A stretch of DNA of 64,000 nt from positions 310,001 through 374,000 of the forward strand of contig CANMWJ010000001.1 in NCBI GenBank assembly GCA_947501565.1, in the 5' to 3' direction. The stretch is from an uncultured Marinobacterium sp. (GTDB lineage Bacteria > Pseudomonadota > Gammaproteobacteria > Pseudomonadales > Balneatricaceae). The notes beneath the pieces were generated by a model that did no database searches, was not told the DNA's origin, and was given only the letters and a program-made list of their open reading frames with translations. Every line of letters begins with the position of its first letter. Position 1 is the stretch's first letter. The position numbers were made by a program, and so were the translations under genes. Shown in pieces: positions 24,586 to 33,147 of the stretch.

Positions 24586-25091
24586 GTTCTTTTACCTTCT
24601 TATTCTGATGGGTATAGGTCAGATGTAACGAATGAATAGAGTTTCTTCGAGCAAAGTTGGTGCCAGCTTGCCACATTTCAGCGGCTTTAACATGTAAAGT
24701 CGCTGTATATCAGTATGTTAGCAGCTTCTAAGCAGTGTGCTGGCAGAATGAATCAGGCTGCTGTTGGCGGAGAGGTGGAAAGCAACTAACCAGTTGTGAT
24801 CAAAACTGAATATCAGCTGCAGTCCCAGGATTTTACACGCTGATCTGTCGTACAAATTTTATCCAGCTGACGGTAAAAGCCCGTGGTGTCGATTTTGTGA
24901 ATGAAAATCTGTCTTATTGCGGTTAAATGTCGTAAAGATGTCGTTAAAAGGCGCTAAATTTTGTCATCTCTCGAGCTTAAAATTTTCTTTGTGTTTACGC
25001 TGTTCTGCTCTACAATTCGCCCACCAAAAACAGGGTAAAAGGCCACCTGTTTTCCATTTGTAAACGCATTTTTGGCTGGAGAGTTCCGACG
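24586..25091. other. 506-base divergent intergenic region between hupE and speD
   Basis: Apart from the sigma-54 site for hupE at 24650-24665, the region is AT-rich toward speD (24890-25010), where its promoter must lie. I see no open frame with a ribosome site and no RNA gene I can support. Confidence 0.5.
24650..24665 (-). promoter_or_regulatory. sigma-54 (-24/-12) promoter of hupE
   Basis: Read on the minus strand the site is TGGCACC-AACT-TTGCT: a one-base difference from TGGCACG in the -24 box and a perfect -12 box with correct spacing. The predicted start is near 24638, about 53 bases before the hupE ATG. Confidence 0.75.
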
Positions 25092-25907
25092 TTGGCATCG
25101 AACGGTAAAATCAAACTGCAGGGCTTTAACAATCTGACTAAAAGCCTCAGCTTCTGTATCTATGATGTGTGCTATGCGAAAACCGCAGAGCAAAAGGCAG
25201 AGTACATCGAGTATATCGATGAGCAGTATAACGCGGACCGTCTGACGGAGATTCTGACCGAGGTATGTGACATCATCGGCGCTAACGTGCTGAACGTCGC
25301 GCGTCAGGACTATGACCCTCAGGGTGCCAGCGTAACCATTCTGGTTGCGGAAGAACCGATTAAAGACGCAGAAAATGTGGACCAGACCGAGAAACCAGGT
25401 CCGCTGCCTGATTCTGTTGTCGCGCATTTGGATAAGAGCCACATCTGTGTGCACACTTATCCGGAAGCTCACCCGGACAACGGCATCTGTACCTTCCGTG
25501 CGGATATCGAAGTATCCACCTGTGGTGTAATCTCTCCGCTGAAAGCGCTGAACTACCTTATCCACAAGCTGGAATCCGATATCGTAACTATCGACTACCG
25601 CGTACGTGGTTTTACCCGTGACGTGGATGGCGTGAAGCACTACATCGATCACGATATTACTTCTATCCAGAACTTCATCAGTGAAGATATCCGTGACCTG
25701 TACAGCATGGTGGACGTGAACGTTTATCAGGAAAACATTTTCCACACCAAGATGATGCTGAACGACTACGACCTGAACCAGTACCTGTTCGGTACCACCA
25801 CCGAAGACCTGACCGGTAAAGAGGTGAAGGATATCACCGAGCGTCTGTTCAATGAGATGCGTGAGATCTTCTACGGTCGTAACCTGCCGGATATGAGTAA
25901 CAGCTAA
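25092..25907 (+). CDS. speD: S-adenosylmethionine decarboxylase (long proteobacterial form)
   Basis: SpeD makes decarboxylated AdoMet for spermidine synthesis. The 271-residue proenzyme matches the E. coli type along its length: [35 protein letters not shown] (self-cleavage at the Ser of KSHIC to form the pyruvoyl group), [20 protein letters not shown] and [14 protein letters not shown]. The start appears to be TTG at 25092: GGAGAG lies 8-9 bases before it and no ATG occurs near the conserved N-terminus. A terminator follows directly. No speE is adjacent. Confidence 0.97.
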   Translation: MASNGKIKLQGFNNLTKSLSFCIYDVCYAKTAEQKAEYIEYIDEQYNADRLTEILTEVCDIIGANVLNVARQDYDPQGASVTILVAEEPIKDAENVDQTEKPGPLPDSVVAHLDKSHICVHTYPEAHPDNGICTFRADIEVSTCGVISPLKALNYLIHKLESDIVTIDYRVRGFTRDVDGVKHYIDHDITSIQNFISEDIRDLYSMVDVNVYQENIFHTKMMLNDYDLNQYLFGTTTEDLTGKEVKDITERLFNEMREIFYGRNLPDMSNS

Positions 25908-25930
25908 GGTCAGCTGCCTGTCGCAAATGA

Positions 25931-25957
25931 AAACGCGGCCACTGCCGCGTTTTTTTA
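25931..25957 (+). terminator. Rho-independent terminator of speD
   Basis: AAACGCGGC (25931-25939) pairs with GCCGCGTTT (25944-25952) around CACT and continues into a T-run. Confidence 0.95.
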
Positions 25958-26021
25958 TGCCTGTTTAGCGGCTATGGCTTCTACACTGTTAGTGTGATTT
26001 TAAAAAGCGCCGGAGCAGAGC

Positions 26022-26246
26022 ATGTTTCTTAAAGAGCGTAAAAAGAATGGCCATCTGATTGAGGTGATGGAGCTGACCGACCTGTTTGATCCCTACCAGT
26101 CCGCCCTGAAAGGGCGCTGCCACTATGGTGAGGAGTTGCAGGAAACGGAAAGTTACCAGAAGCAGGACCTGCAGTTTCCATCAGGCGAAGCCCTGCCTCG
26201 TTGTTGGGTTGACCCGCATTACCGCGACCACGAACTGGTGCGTTAA
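26022..26246 (+). CDS. Small conserved protein, function unknown
   Basis: This 74-residue acidic protein has no signal peptide or membrane segment. It reads MFLKERKKNGHLIEVMELTD, then a turn with FDPYQSALKGRCHYGEELQ, and ends FPSGEALPRCWVDPHYRDHE. I recall similar small proteins in Pseudomonas and Oceanospirillales, sometimes labelled acetyltransferase without support; it is far too short for that. CGGAGC lies upstream of the ATG at a plausible distance. Nothing in the neighbourhood suggests a role. Confidence 0.8.
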   Translation: MFLKERKKNGHLIEVMELTDLFDPYQSALKGRCHYGEELQETESYQKQDLQFPSGEALPRCWVDPHYRDHELVR

Positions 26247-26272
26247 CGCGCTGATTCGTACTGCGAGCCAGA

Positions 26273-26683
26273 TTACTCCACGGTGATGGTAATCGGTTCA
26301 GAGATTACCGGTGGGTTGTGTGGTTGGTGATTATGATCGCCCAGAATCAGCTGCAGGGTATGTTTACCCGGCGTCAGCTCGATCTCGGTTTCGGTCTGGC
26401 CGCCCCCGAAATGTTTTGCCGCACTGCCCAGCGGCTGATCTAGGGGTGGTAGTTGTGCTGCATCGATCAGCAGGTGGTGATGTCCGGTGTTCTTGCGCTC
26501 AACGCCAGCTGGCGCCACACCCATGCCGCGTAACCCAAAGCGCACGGTAACAGGCGAGCTTACGGTTGCCCCTTCCTGTGGGGAGATAATGTAGACGCTG
26601 GCTTTATGCTCTGACCCTGCCCAGACGCTATTCAGGGGAATTAATAAAACTACTCCGATAATCAATCGACGAAAGATACGCAT
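26273..26683 (-). CDS. DUF4399 periplasmic protein
   Basis: This 136-residue protein has a Sec signal (first 22 residues, ending VWA). The DUF4399 pattern is clear: VYIISPQEGATVSSPVTVRF, then NTGHHHLLID, and near the C-terminus LTPGKHTLQLILGDHNHQPH. The His-rich loops could bind metal. In the family it is a small secreted beta-sandwich of unknown function. It is transcribed away from the small gene at 26727 with 43 bases between them on the same strand, and the two may be co-transcribed. Confidence 0.88.
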   Translation of the reverse strand: MRIFRRLIIGVVLLIPLNSVWAGSEHKASVYIISPQEGATVSSPVTVRFGLRGMGVAPAGVERKNTGHHHLLIDAAQLPPLDQPLGSAAKHFGGGQTETEIELTPGKHTLQLILGDHNHQPHNPPVISEPITITVE

Positions 26684-26726
26684 ACCTATGCTCCTGTAAT
26701 AAGGTTGCCGGTATTAAGCTGGCGGT

Positions 26727-27077
26727 TCAGGCTTTCGCTGCTCTCTTCAGCCTGCGGATCTCCTCCTGCTCCAGCCGGTTTTTGATCGCCAGATAACGTG
26801 GGGTAGGGCCCACGTCCTCGTAGATCGGTTCGCCATCCTCTACCCGGATCACCTTGGTACCCTGGCGGTAAGGCATCGATGCTTCAACTTCCAGCAATAC
26901 CGTGTGTAGCAGTGCGGTAATCAGTTCTTCCTTCTGCATATCAAAGACATCGGCCAGCGCTTCCAAACGGATCAGATCTTCACTGTCGACGGGAAAAGTG
27001 ACGTCGACCAGTTTGGAGCGATGGCTGGCTTTACGCTCCAGTTCTTCGAGCAGATGGGTAACTTGTGGGTTAGCCAT
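26727..27077 (-). CDS. Small cytoplasmic protein of the so-called type 1 pili tip component family
   Basis: This 116-residue soluble protein is mostly helical and charged. It contains EDLIRLEALADVFDMQKEEL, then ITALLHTVLLEVEASMPY and a C-terminal EDGEPIYEDVGPTPRYLAIK block. I recall Pseudomonas homologues with the same GEPIYEDVGPTPRF motif, annotated type 1 pili tip component. That name looks doubtful because there is no signal sequence or pilin fold. The N-terminal helices could be a ribbon-helix-helix-like or dimerisation module. Function unknown. Confidence 0.75.
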   Translation of the reverse strand: MANPQVTHLLEELERKASHRSKLVDVTFPVDSEDLIRLEALADVFDMQKEELITALLHTVLLEVEASMPYRQGTKVIRVEDGEPIYEDVGPTPRYLAIKNRLEQEEIRRLKRAAKA

Positions 27078-27277
27078 AACGACCTCCGATCTCAGTGCTA
27101 TGAGAAAAGAATAGTTTAACTCTGGGGAAATGGTGGGAGGGTTCTGTTGTTCTTTTTAAGCCGCGCAGAATGGGGGGGGGATGCTGTTTAAGTCCCCAGT
27201 AATTGCAGGTTTTTTTCGGCCGTGAATTTCATTAGAATTGGCGCTCATTTTTTAAGCAGAACGCAAGGTTTATAGCA

Positions 27278-27724
27278 ATGGCAAATATCAAGGTGCTGGT
27301 GGGTTCTACCTATGGTAACGCAAAGCAGGTGGCAGAGGATTGTGCGGAGCAGCTGACCGGTCTGGGTCATAACACCGTGGTTCTGGAAGAGCCTGAGCTT
27401 GATGAAGTGGTTGCTGACGAGACTGAAGTCCTGCTGGTTTGTACTGCTACCATCGGTCTGGGTGAGATTCCGAACAACCTGATGCCGCTGTACGCGAAGA
27501 TGAAAGACAACATGCCGATGATGCCGGAAAAACGTTTCGGCGTGATTGCTCTGGGTGATAGCGGTTACCAGAACTTTGCTAACGCAGGCAAAATGATGGA
27601 CAGCCTGCTGGAAGAGCTGCAGGTCAAACGTGTCGGTGAACCTCTGATGATCGACGCTTGTGAAACTCCTGACCCGGAAGAGGCTGCGAGCGAGTGGATC
27701 TCTGGTTGGGCTGCTCAGCTGTAA
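27278..27724 (+). CDS. Flavodoxin, MioC/YqcA-like
   Basis: This 148-residue FMN-binding electron carrier has the phosphate loop GSTYGNAKQVAEDCA, a second FMN loop with CTATIGLGEIPNNL and a third with ALGDSGYQNFANAGKMMD. Length and loops fit the short flavodoxins of the MioC/YqcA group rather than long-chain FldA. A shared terminator separates it from the convergent nitroreductase gene. Partners are not identifiable. Confidence 0.92.
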   Translation: MANIKVLVGSTYGNAKQVAEDCAEQLTGLGHNTVVLEEPELDEVVADETEVLLVCTATIGLGEIPNNLMPLYAKMKDNMPMMPEKRFGVIALGDSGYQNFANAGKMMDSLLEELQVKRVGEPLMIDACETPDPEEAASEWISGWAAQL

Positions 27725-27740
27725 ACACAGCGACAAGCAT

Positions 27741-27769
27741 AAAAAAACCGGCGTTATGCCGGTTTTTTT
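27741..27769. terminator. Bidirectional terminator between flavodoxin and nitroreductase genes
   Basis: AAAAAAACCGGC-GTTAT-GCCGGTTTTTTT has T-runs on both strands and serves the convergent genes. Confidence 0.95.
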
Positions 27770-27795
27770 ATGTCTGCGAGATATGTTCCGGCAGA

Positions 27796-28533
27796 TTACT
27801 TCTGCAAAAATCCACGCGCCTGCAGGAATGGAAGCATGTGCGGGCGGGATTCCTTCACCAGCATGCCGGAGATCTGCTCGCTCCAGCTCATATCTTTAGT
27901 GCCACCTGTACGGGTGAGGTAGTACTCACGTACGTGGTGATCGTAGGCTACGATGCGTTCCTGATCCTGGCTGTCGTCATACACCTCCTGCTTCAGGACA
28001 ACGTCAACCGGCAGACGAGGTTTCACCTCCGGATTCTGGTCCGGGTAACCCAGGCAGAGGCCGAAAACCGGATAAACCAGCTCCGGCAGTTCCAGCAGCT
28101 CAGCGACTTCCGCAATTTTGTTACGCAGACCGCCAATATACACGGTGCCCAGTCCGAGGGATTCCGCCGCGACCACCAGGTTCTGCGAGAACAGCGCGCA
28201 ATCCAGGGACGCGGTGATGAACTGCTCGGTAAAACCGGACTGCATCTGCGCGTCGTGCATCTCACAGGTCAGCTGGTGGCGTTTCATATCAGCACAGAAC
28301 ACCAGGAAAACCGGAGCGGCGGCAACGTAGGCCTGACCGCCGGCGCAGCTGGCCAGTTTGTCGCGTGTAGCAGGATTGTTTACCTGAATAACAGTGCACG
28401 CCTGGATGAAGCTGGAGGTGGCTGCTGCCTGACCCGCTTCAATCAGGGTTTCGATAATAGACTGCTCGACCGGCTGGTCGGTGAACTGGCGGATGGAGCG
28501 GTGGGATTTCAATAGGTCGATAACGTCGTTCAT
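27796..28533 (-). CDS. nfsA: Oxygen-insensitive NADPH nitroreductase, NfsA-like
   Basis: This 245-residue FMN-dependent flavoprotein of the nitroreductase/flavin-reductase superfamily has the N-terminal LLKSHRSIRQFTDQPVE that contacts FMN phosphate and GLGTVYIGGLRN in the second FMN contact region. The FGLCLGYPDQNPEVKPRLP block is typical of NfsA/Frp rather than NfsB. It reduces nitro compounds or quinones with NADPH by two-electron steps. It is monocistronic and shares a terminator with the flavodoxin gene. Confidence 0.92.
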   Translation of the reverse strand: MNDVIDLLKSHRSIRQFTDQPVEQSIIETLIEAGQAAATSSFIQACTVIQVNNPATRDKLASCAGGQAYVAAAPVFLVFCADMKRHQLTCEMHDAQMQSGFTEQFITASLDCALFSQNLVVAAESLGLGTVYIGGLRNKIAEVAELLELPELVYPVFGLCLGYPDQNPEVKPRLPVDVVLKQEVYDDSQDQERIVAYDHHVREYYLTRTGGTKDMSWSEQISGMLVKESRPHMLPFLQARGFLQK

Positions 28534-28626
28534 AAATCTTGTCCGGGCAATAAACGGATTTGGCAGAACCTTAGCAAGTTAACTATCTGCTGAACAGCGG
28601 TCAGAGGTGGCAATTCGCTCGTTCGT

Positions 28627-29211
28627 TCAGCGGACGTGGCGGAAGGTCAGGTTAATTCTGGGCTGGCGCGGTTTTTGGGTTCGCGGAACACTGTGTTGCC
28701 AGAAATGCTGCAAGGCACCCGCCATCAGCAGCAAAGAGCCGTTCGGCAGGGCGATCTCGTAACGGGTTTTATGATTGTCCTTGCGGCGGAGCAGAAAACA
28801 ACGGGTTTCCCCCAGACTGACCGAGGCAATCACCGGGTTCTGACCCAGCTCGGGTTCATCGTCACTGTGCCAGCCCATGCTGTCCTGTCCGTCACGGTAG
28901 AGGTTGAGCAGCACGGCGTTAAACGGAGAGCCGCTCTCGGCTTCGATCTGTTCCTTTAACCGCTGCACAGCAGGGTGCCAGGGCACGGTCTCCAGCGTCA
29001 GATTGGAGTAGCGGTAACGGATGCCCGGTTCCCCCATAAACAGTTGCAGGCGGGGGATGGCGTGCTCTTTACCAAACAGACGGATACGGTCCTGGCGCCA
29101 GGACAGCTGTTCACTGAGTTGCTGTAACAGCGGATCGGCTTCGTCAGGTGGCAGAAACGCTGGATCATAGGCCAGCCTGCCATCGGCCAGCGTAATCTGC
29201 TCAAGGCTCAT
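28627..29211 (-). CDS. alkB: AlkB-like 2-oxoglutarate/Fe(II) dioxygenase
   Basis: This 194-residue protein of the AlkB family has iron ligands in WHSDDE (HxD) and the distal His of FWQHSVPRT. The 2OG-binding arginine lies in PRINLTFR. NAVLLNLYRDGQDSMGWHSD and ASVSLGETRCFLLRR are typical of the short ALKBH2/3-like branch that repairs alkylated bases. Its ATG overlaps the stop of the PRPP-synthetase-like gene (ATGA), making it the third gene of a coupled nucleotide operon. E. coli AlkB is a different branch, so the symbol is only a family name. Confidence 0.9.
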   Translation of the reverse strand: MSLEQITLADGRLAYDPAFLPPDEADPLLQQLSEQLSWRQDRIRLFGKEHAIPRLQLFMGEPGIRYRYSNLTLETVPWHPAVQRLKEQIEAESGSPFNAVLLNLYRDGQDSMGWHSDDEPELGQNPVIASVSLGETRCFLLRRKDNHKTRYEIALPNGSLLLMAGALQHFWQHSVPRTQKPRQPRINLTFRHVR

Positions 29212-30101
29212 GCGTAGCTTTTCTTCAGCTGGACCTTCACTGCGTCTGCCAGCGCTTCTGCGACCTCAATCTGGTTGCTGCTATGGGTGACACAGTTGGT
29301 GGTGACGACCTGCGCCTCCGCTGTGAGGCGTTCGTAGGCGTCGGCCGAAAACAACCCATGTACACCGATACAAACGGGTGATTTCAGCCCCGCGTCGGTC
29401 AGGTGCTGAATGGTCTCCAGCATGGTACGGCCACTGGAGATGATATCGTCGACCAGCACCGGTGTATGATCCTGCCAGCGCTCGACCTGCGGTAGGGAGA
29501 CCTCCACGTCATAGTCGCCGTGTCGAACCTTCTCCAATACCTGAAAGGGCACATCTGCCAGTTCCGCGACCTGAGCGACCCATTGTTCACTCTCGCTGTC
29601 TGGTCCGATCAGCAGGGGTTGCGTCAGGTTATCGCGAATCCATTGGGCGATCAGCGGTGCGGCGGGCACGACCTGATTTGGCACACTGTAGATTTCGTAC
29701 AAACTGCTGTAACGGTGCAGGTGCGGATCCATGGTGATCAGCCAGTCCAGCCCTTGTGAGAGCAAACGGGCATAGGGGCGGGAGCTGACACATTCACCGC
29801 TCTTGAAGCGTTTGTCCTGCCGCATGTACGCGAGATAGGGGGTGACCAGCCCGACCTGTGTTGCGCCCAGTTCACGCAAGGTATCAAGCAGGAACAGCAG
29901 GCGCAGGGTTTTCTCATCCGGGCGTACCAGATTACAGAACACCACGACCTGACGGTCGGCACAGTCGTTGAGAATGCGCAGGTAACTTTCACCATCAGGG
30001 AACTGGCGTTGCTCCAGCTCCCCCATCTCTGCATCCAGTGCCGTACAGAGATTTGCGGCCAGCGTTGGATCGGATTCCAGGTTAAACAGAAGTGGACGCA
30101 T
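29208..30101 (-). CDS. prs: Ribose-phosphate pyrophosphokinase-like protein
   Basis: This 297-residue protein of the PRPP synthetase family starts at the ATG at 30101, inside the end of the phosphorylase gene, with AAGGAG upstream. It shows QFPDGESYLRI, YLAYMRQDKRFKSGECVSS (ATP-binding arm), ITMDPHLHRYSSLYEI and the PRPP loop VLVDDIISSGRTMLETI. It is shorter than housekeeping Prs (about 315) and diverges from it, so a second housekeeping copy probably exists elsewhere. Overlaps on both sides show translational coupling with the phosphorylase and the AlkB-like gene. Confidence 0.9.
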   Translation of the reverse strand: MRPLLFNLESDPTLAANLCTALDAEMGELEQRQFPDGESYLRILNDCADRQVVVFCNLVRPDEKTLRLLFLLDTLRELGATQVGLVTPYLAYMRQDKRFKSGECVSSRPYARLLSQGLDWLITMDPHLHRYSSLYEIYSVPNQVVPAAPLIAQWIRDNLTQPLLIGPDSESEQWVAQVAELADVPFQVLEKVRHGDYDVEVSLPQVERWQDHTPVLVDDIISSGRTMLETIQHLTDAGLKSPVCIGVHGLFSADAYERLTAEAQVVTTNCVTHSSNQIEVAEALADAVKVQLKKSYA

Positions 30102-31629
30102 CGGTGATCTCCTTGTCGGTACAGACTTGAATGGTTTCTGGATGGGCTTCCAGATACTCAACCGCATAGTTTAGCTCACCCATGCTTTCGGCGTGGATGG
30201 TCAGTAAGGCCTGGTTCGGTTTAACGGTTTCGCCACGTTTGACGTGTACCTCGACACCCGCGGCCAGGTCGGCGGGTGCCCCGGCGAGTTTGGCAACCTG
30301 TGACAGACGTCGGTTATCGATGCTCTTAACCTGACCGTGTTCGTGAGCAATCAGTTCGAAACGGTAGGGGGCAATCGGGGGTTCAAACAGGCCACCTTGT
30401 GCCTTGCAGATGTCGCAGAACTTCTGCCAGGCGTTGCCGGATTCGATCTGTTCGCGTGCCCGTTTCTCTCCCTCGCCTTTCGGCAGCTCGGTGGCCATCT
30501 CCAGCATGGCACCTGCTACGCGAATGGCGCGCTCCTTGAGGTCAGCGGGTGCATCGGCCTGGTTTTGCAGGACGGCCAGGATGTCGCGGGCTTCCAGTGC
30601 GGGGCCAACGCCACTGCCCACCGGCTGGCTGCCGTCGCTGAACATCACATCAACGATCAGACCGAGGGATTTAGCGACTTTACGGAAGCTGTCAGCGAGT
30701 TTGTCGGCGGACGCCTGGCTGCGTACTTTGGCGGTTGGCCCAACCGGCATATCGATCAGCACATGGGTCGCCCCGGCTGCGATTTTTTTCGACAGCACGG
30801 AAGCGATCAGCTGACCTTCACTGTCGATATCCAGCATGCGCTCAACCTTAATCAGCAGGTCATCGGCCGGGGATAAACGCACCGAGCCACCCCAGGCCAG
30901 ACAGCCGCCGTGTTCGCAGACCACCTGTTTCATCTCATCCAGCGAAAGCGAAACCTTGGTGAGGGTTTCCATGGTATCGGCAGTTCCGGCAGGGGAGGTG
31001 ATCGCACGCGACGAGGTTTTTGGTACGGTCAGGCCGCAGGCGGTCAGAATTGACACCACGATCGGGGTGGTACGGTTTCCAGGCAGGCCTCCGACGCAGT
31101 GCTTATCCACCACGATCGGCAGATCCCACTCGATACGACTACCGGCATTGACCATCGCTTCGGTGAGATAGGTGATCTCGCGGTTGCTCATATTGTCGTT
31201 GCCGCAGGCAGTGATAAAAGCTGCGAGATGGACGTCCGCGTAACGCCCCGCGACCACATCCTCAATGATCTCGCGGAACTGCTCTCGTTTCAGGCTATGG
31301 CCGTATACCTTGGCACGCACGTGGGATATCGAACCGATAGGCGCAGGATGCGAGGCCCAGATGCTGTCGCCATCGTTCAGTTGCAGCTTTTTCCAGGCAG
31401 GTTCCGATAGGCCGATCTCGCCGTGTTGTAGCAGATCGCCGGTCACAATGTTCAAGGTGGCGATGATGTGTAGCTGCTCGGTGCGCACCAGCACGCGGGA
31501 GAGGGCACTGAAGCCTTCTGACTTGCATACCGGGCTGTCGGCACGCAGATAGATAGTGAGTTCCTGTTGCGTATCCAGCCCAAGTCGACGGGCTTTCAAC
31601 GGTGTCATCCGTTCCGGCATTAAAGTCAT
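30082..31629 (-). CDS. AMP/thymidine phosphorylase of the archaeal-type family
   Basis: This 515-residue nucleoside (mono)phosphate phosphorylase starts at the ATG at 31629, seven bases after GGAGG. It has an extra N-terminal domain of about 85 residues before the phosphorylase core, as in archaeal AMP phosphorylase. The core shows REITYLTEAMVNAGSRIEWD, VVDKHCVGGLPGNRTTPIVV and TSSRAITSPAGTADTMETL. Archaeal members convert AMP to ribose-1,5-bisphosphate. Bacterial homologues are annotated thymidine phosphorylase. Linkage to a PRPP-synthetase-like gene favours a role in recycling nucleotide ribose phosphate. Confidence 0.88.
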   Translation of the reverse strand: MTLMPERMTPLKARRLGLDTQQELTIYLRADSPVCKSEGFSALSRVLVRTEQLHIIATLNIVTGDLLQHGEIGLSEPAWKKLQLNDGDSIWASHPAPIGSISHVRAKVYGHSLKREQFREIIEDVVAGRYADVHLAAFITACGNDNMSNREITYLTEAMVNAGSRIEWDLPIVVDKHCVGGLPGNRTTPIVVSILTACGLTVPKTSSRAITSPAGTADTMETLTKVSLSLDEMKQVVCEHGGCLAWGGSVRLSPADDLLIKVERMLDIDSEGQLIASVLSKKIAAGATHVLIDMPVGPTAKVRSQASADKLADSFRKVAKSLGLIVDVMFSDGSQPVGSGVGPALEARDILAVLQNQADAPADLKERAIRVAGAMLEMATELPKGEGEKRAREQIESGNAWQKFCDICKAQGGLFEPPIAPYRFELIAHEHGQVKSIDNRRLSQVAKLAGAPADLAAGVEVHVKRGETVKPNQALLTIHAESMGELNYAVEYLEAHPETIQVCTDKEITDASTSV

Positions 31630-31758
31630 TAAAAATCCTCCGGTTCAAGCCAGTATATTTCACTGTATGCCAATCTGAAATGTGGATATTGATCGATGGC
31701 AGGCGAAAGCTGATCAGGAAGCTATGCTTTGAGCTAGAACCTGAGTGGAGGATAAAGC

Positions 31759-32109
31759 GTGAGTGGATTGGTTAATGAACAATGCAGTGCCTGTCGTGTC
31801 GGTGCGCCCACTGTGACGGAAACCGAGGCGCGTGAGCTGCTGCTGGAGATTCCTGACTGGGCGATTGTGACCGTAAAAGATGTGCCGCAGCTGAAGCGAG
31901 AGTATCGGTTCAAAAACTTTGCGGCAGCGCTGGCGTTTGTAAACGCTGTCGGAGAACTGGCGGAGTCACTGCAGCACCACCCGGATATTACCTTTGGTTG
32001 GGGCTATGCGCGTATCGTCTGGTATACCCACAAGATTCATGGCCTCCATCGTAACGACTTTGTCTGCGCTGCAAAAAGCGATCAGTTATTTGAACAGAAC
32101 CAGTCGTGA
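31759..32109 (+). CDS. phhB: Pterin-4a-carbinolamine dehydratase
   Basis: This 116-residue PCD/DCoH-family protein regenerates tetrahydrobiopterin in phenylalanine hydroxylation in other bacteria. The start is GTG at 31759 with GGAGG upstream. The signature ESLQHHPDITFGWGYARIVW includes the paired histidines of the active site, and the helix FKNFAAALAFVNAVGELAE precedes it. No phhA or tyrosine aminotransferase gene is adjacent, so a role in molybdopterin or another pterin process is possible. It is divergent from the phosphorylase operon. Confidence 0.93.
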   Translation: MSGLVNEQCSACRVGAPTVTETEARELLLEIPDWAIVTVKDVPQLKREYRFKNFAAALAFVNAVGELAESLQHHPDITFGWGYARIVWYTHKIHGLHRNDFVCAAKSDQLFEQNQS

Positions 32110-32178
32110 CTCTGTTACTGATCCAACAAGCTGCTAGAATAGCCGCTTTCAGCGTAGCCTAGTGGGGACGAAGGATAG

Positions 32179-33033
32179 ATGGAACGCAGATACAGACTGG
32201 TATTGGCCTGCCCTGACCGTGTGGGCATTGTGGCGATGGTAAGTAACTTTATATCCAGTCACGGTGGCTCTATTTCAGACGCTAACCAACACTCCGATCC
32301 GACCACCGGTTGGTTCTTTATGCGTGTTGAGATCAGAGCAGCCTCATTGCCGTTTTCACTGGAGGAGCTGCGTGAGGCGTTCTCTCCAATCGCACAGTCG
32401 TTCAACATGAACTGGAAGATTCACGACTCCGGTAAGCCGAAGAAAGTGATTCTGATGGCGAGCCGTCAGTCGCACTGTCTGGCCGACCTGCTGCACCGTT
32501 ATCACGAGGGTGAGCTGGATTGTGAGATTCCGTGTGTGATCTCTAACCACGACGACCTGCGCAGCATGGTGGAGTGGCACAAGATCCCTTATTTCCACGT
32601 GCCTGTGGATAAAGAGAACAAGGCAGAGCACTTTAGCCGTGTCAGCGAACTGATCCGTGAACACGAAGCGGACAGCGTTGTGCTGGCGCGTTACATGCAG
32701 ATTCTGCCATCCGACATCTGCGCGGAATACCAACATCGCATTATCAACATTCACCACAGTTTCCTGCCATCCTTTGCCGGTGCCAAGCCGTATCATCAGG
32801 CACATGAGCGCGGTGTGAAGCTGATCGGTGCAACCTGTCACTATGTCACCGAAGACCTGGATGCCGGACCGATCATTGATCAGGACGTGATCCGCATCAG
32901 CCATCAGGACCTGCCGGAAGATATGGTGCGCCTGGGACGTGACGTAGAGAAAACCTGTCTGGCGCGCGGTCTGCGCTGGCACCTGCAGGACCGGATTCTG
33001 GTTCAGGGCAATAAAACGGTCGTTTTCAACTAA
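32179..33033 (+). CDS. purU: Formyltetrahydrofolate deformylase
   Basis: PurU hydrolyses 10-formyl-THF to formate and THF and balances one-carbon pools. The 284-residue protein has an N-terminal ACT domain (about 1-85; RLVLACPDRVGIVAMVSNFI). The catalytic formyltransferase-like domain has VILMASRQSHCLADLLHR, RYMQILPSDIC and the signature INIHHSFLPSF. GATCHYVTEDLDAGPIIDQD follows. Start and length are typical. It is monocistronic. Confidence 0.96.
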   Translation: MERRYRLVLACPDRVGIVAMVSNFISSHGGSISDANQHSDPTTGWFFMRVEIRAASLPFSLEELREAFSPIAQSFNMNWKIHDSGKPKKVILMASRQSHCLADLLHRYHEGELDCEIPCVISNHDDLRSMVEWHKIPYFHVPVDKENKAEHFSRVSELIREHEADSVVLARYMQILPSDICAEYQHRIINIHHSFLPSFAGAKPYHQAHERGVKLIGATCHYVTEDLDAGPIIDQDVIRISHQDLPEDMVRLGRDVEKTCLARGLRWHLQDRILVQGNKTVVFN

Positions 33034-33147
33034 GACCTCTAATTATCCGTTGCCTGCCAGCTGAGATTTGTATAAAGATAGGTATCAGGGCCGGTGCTGG
33101 CACCGGTGCTGATGTATTCGGGCATAGCCCCACAAGGAGGAACCACA

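Noticed and set aside
27170-27182. Run of G residues before the flavodoxin gene
   Set aside because: A homopolymer tract in a promoter could vary in length, but a single instance without a phase-variable gene product gives no support.
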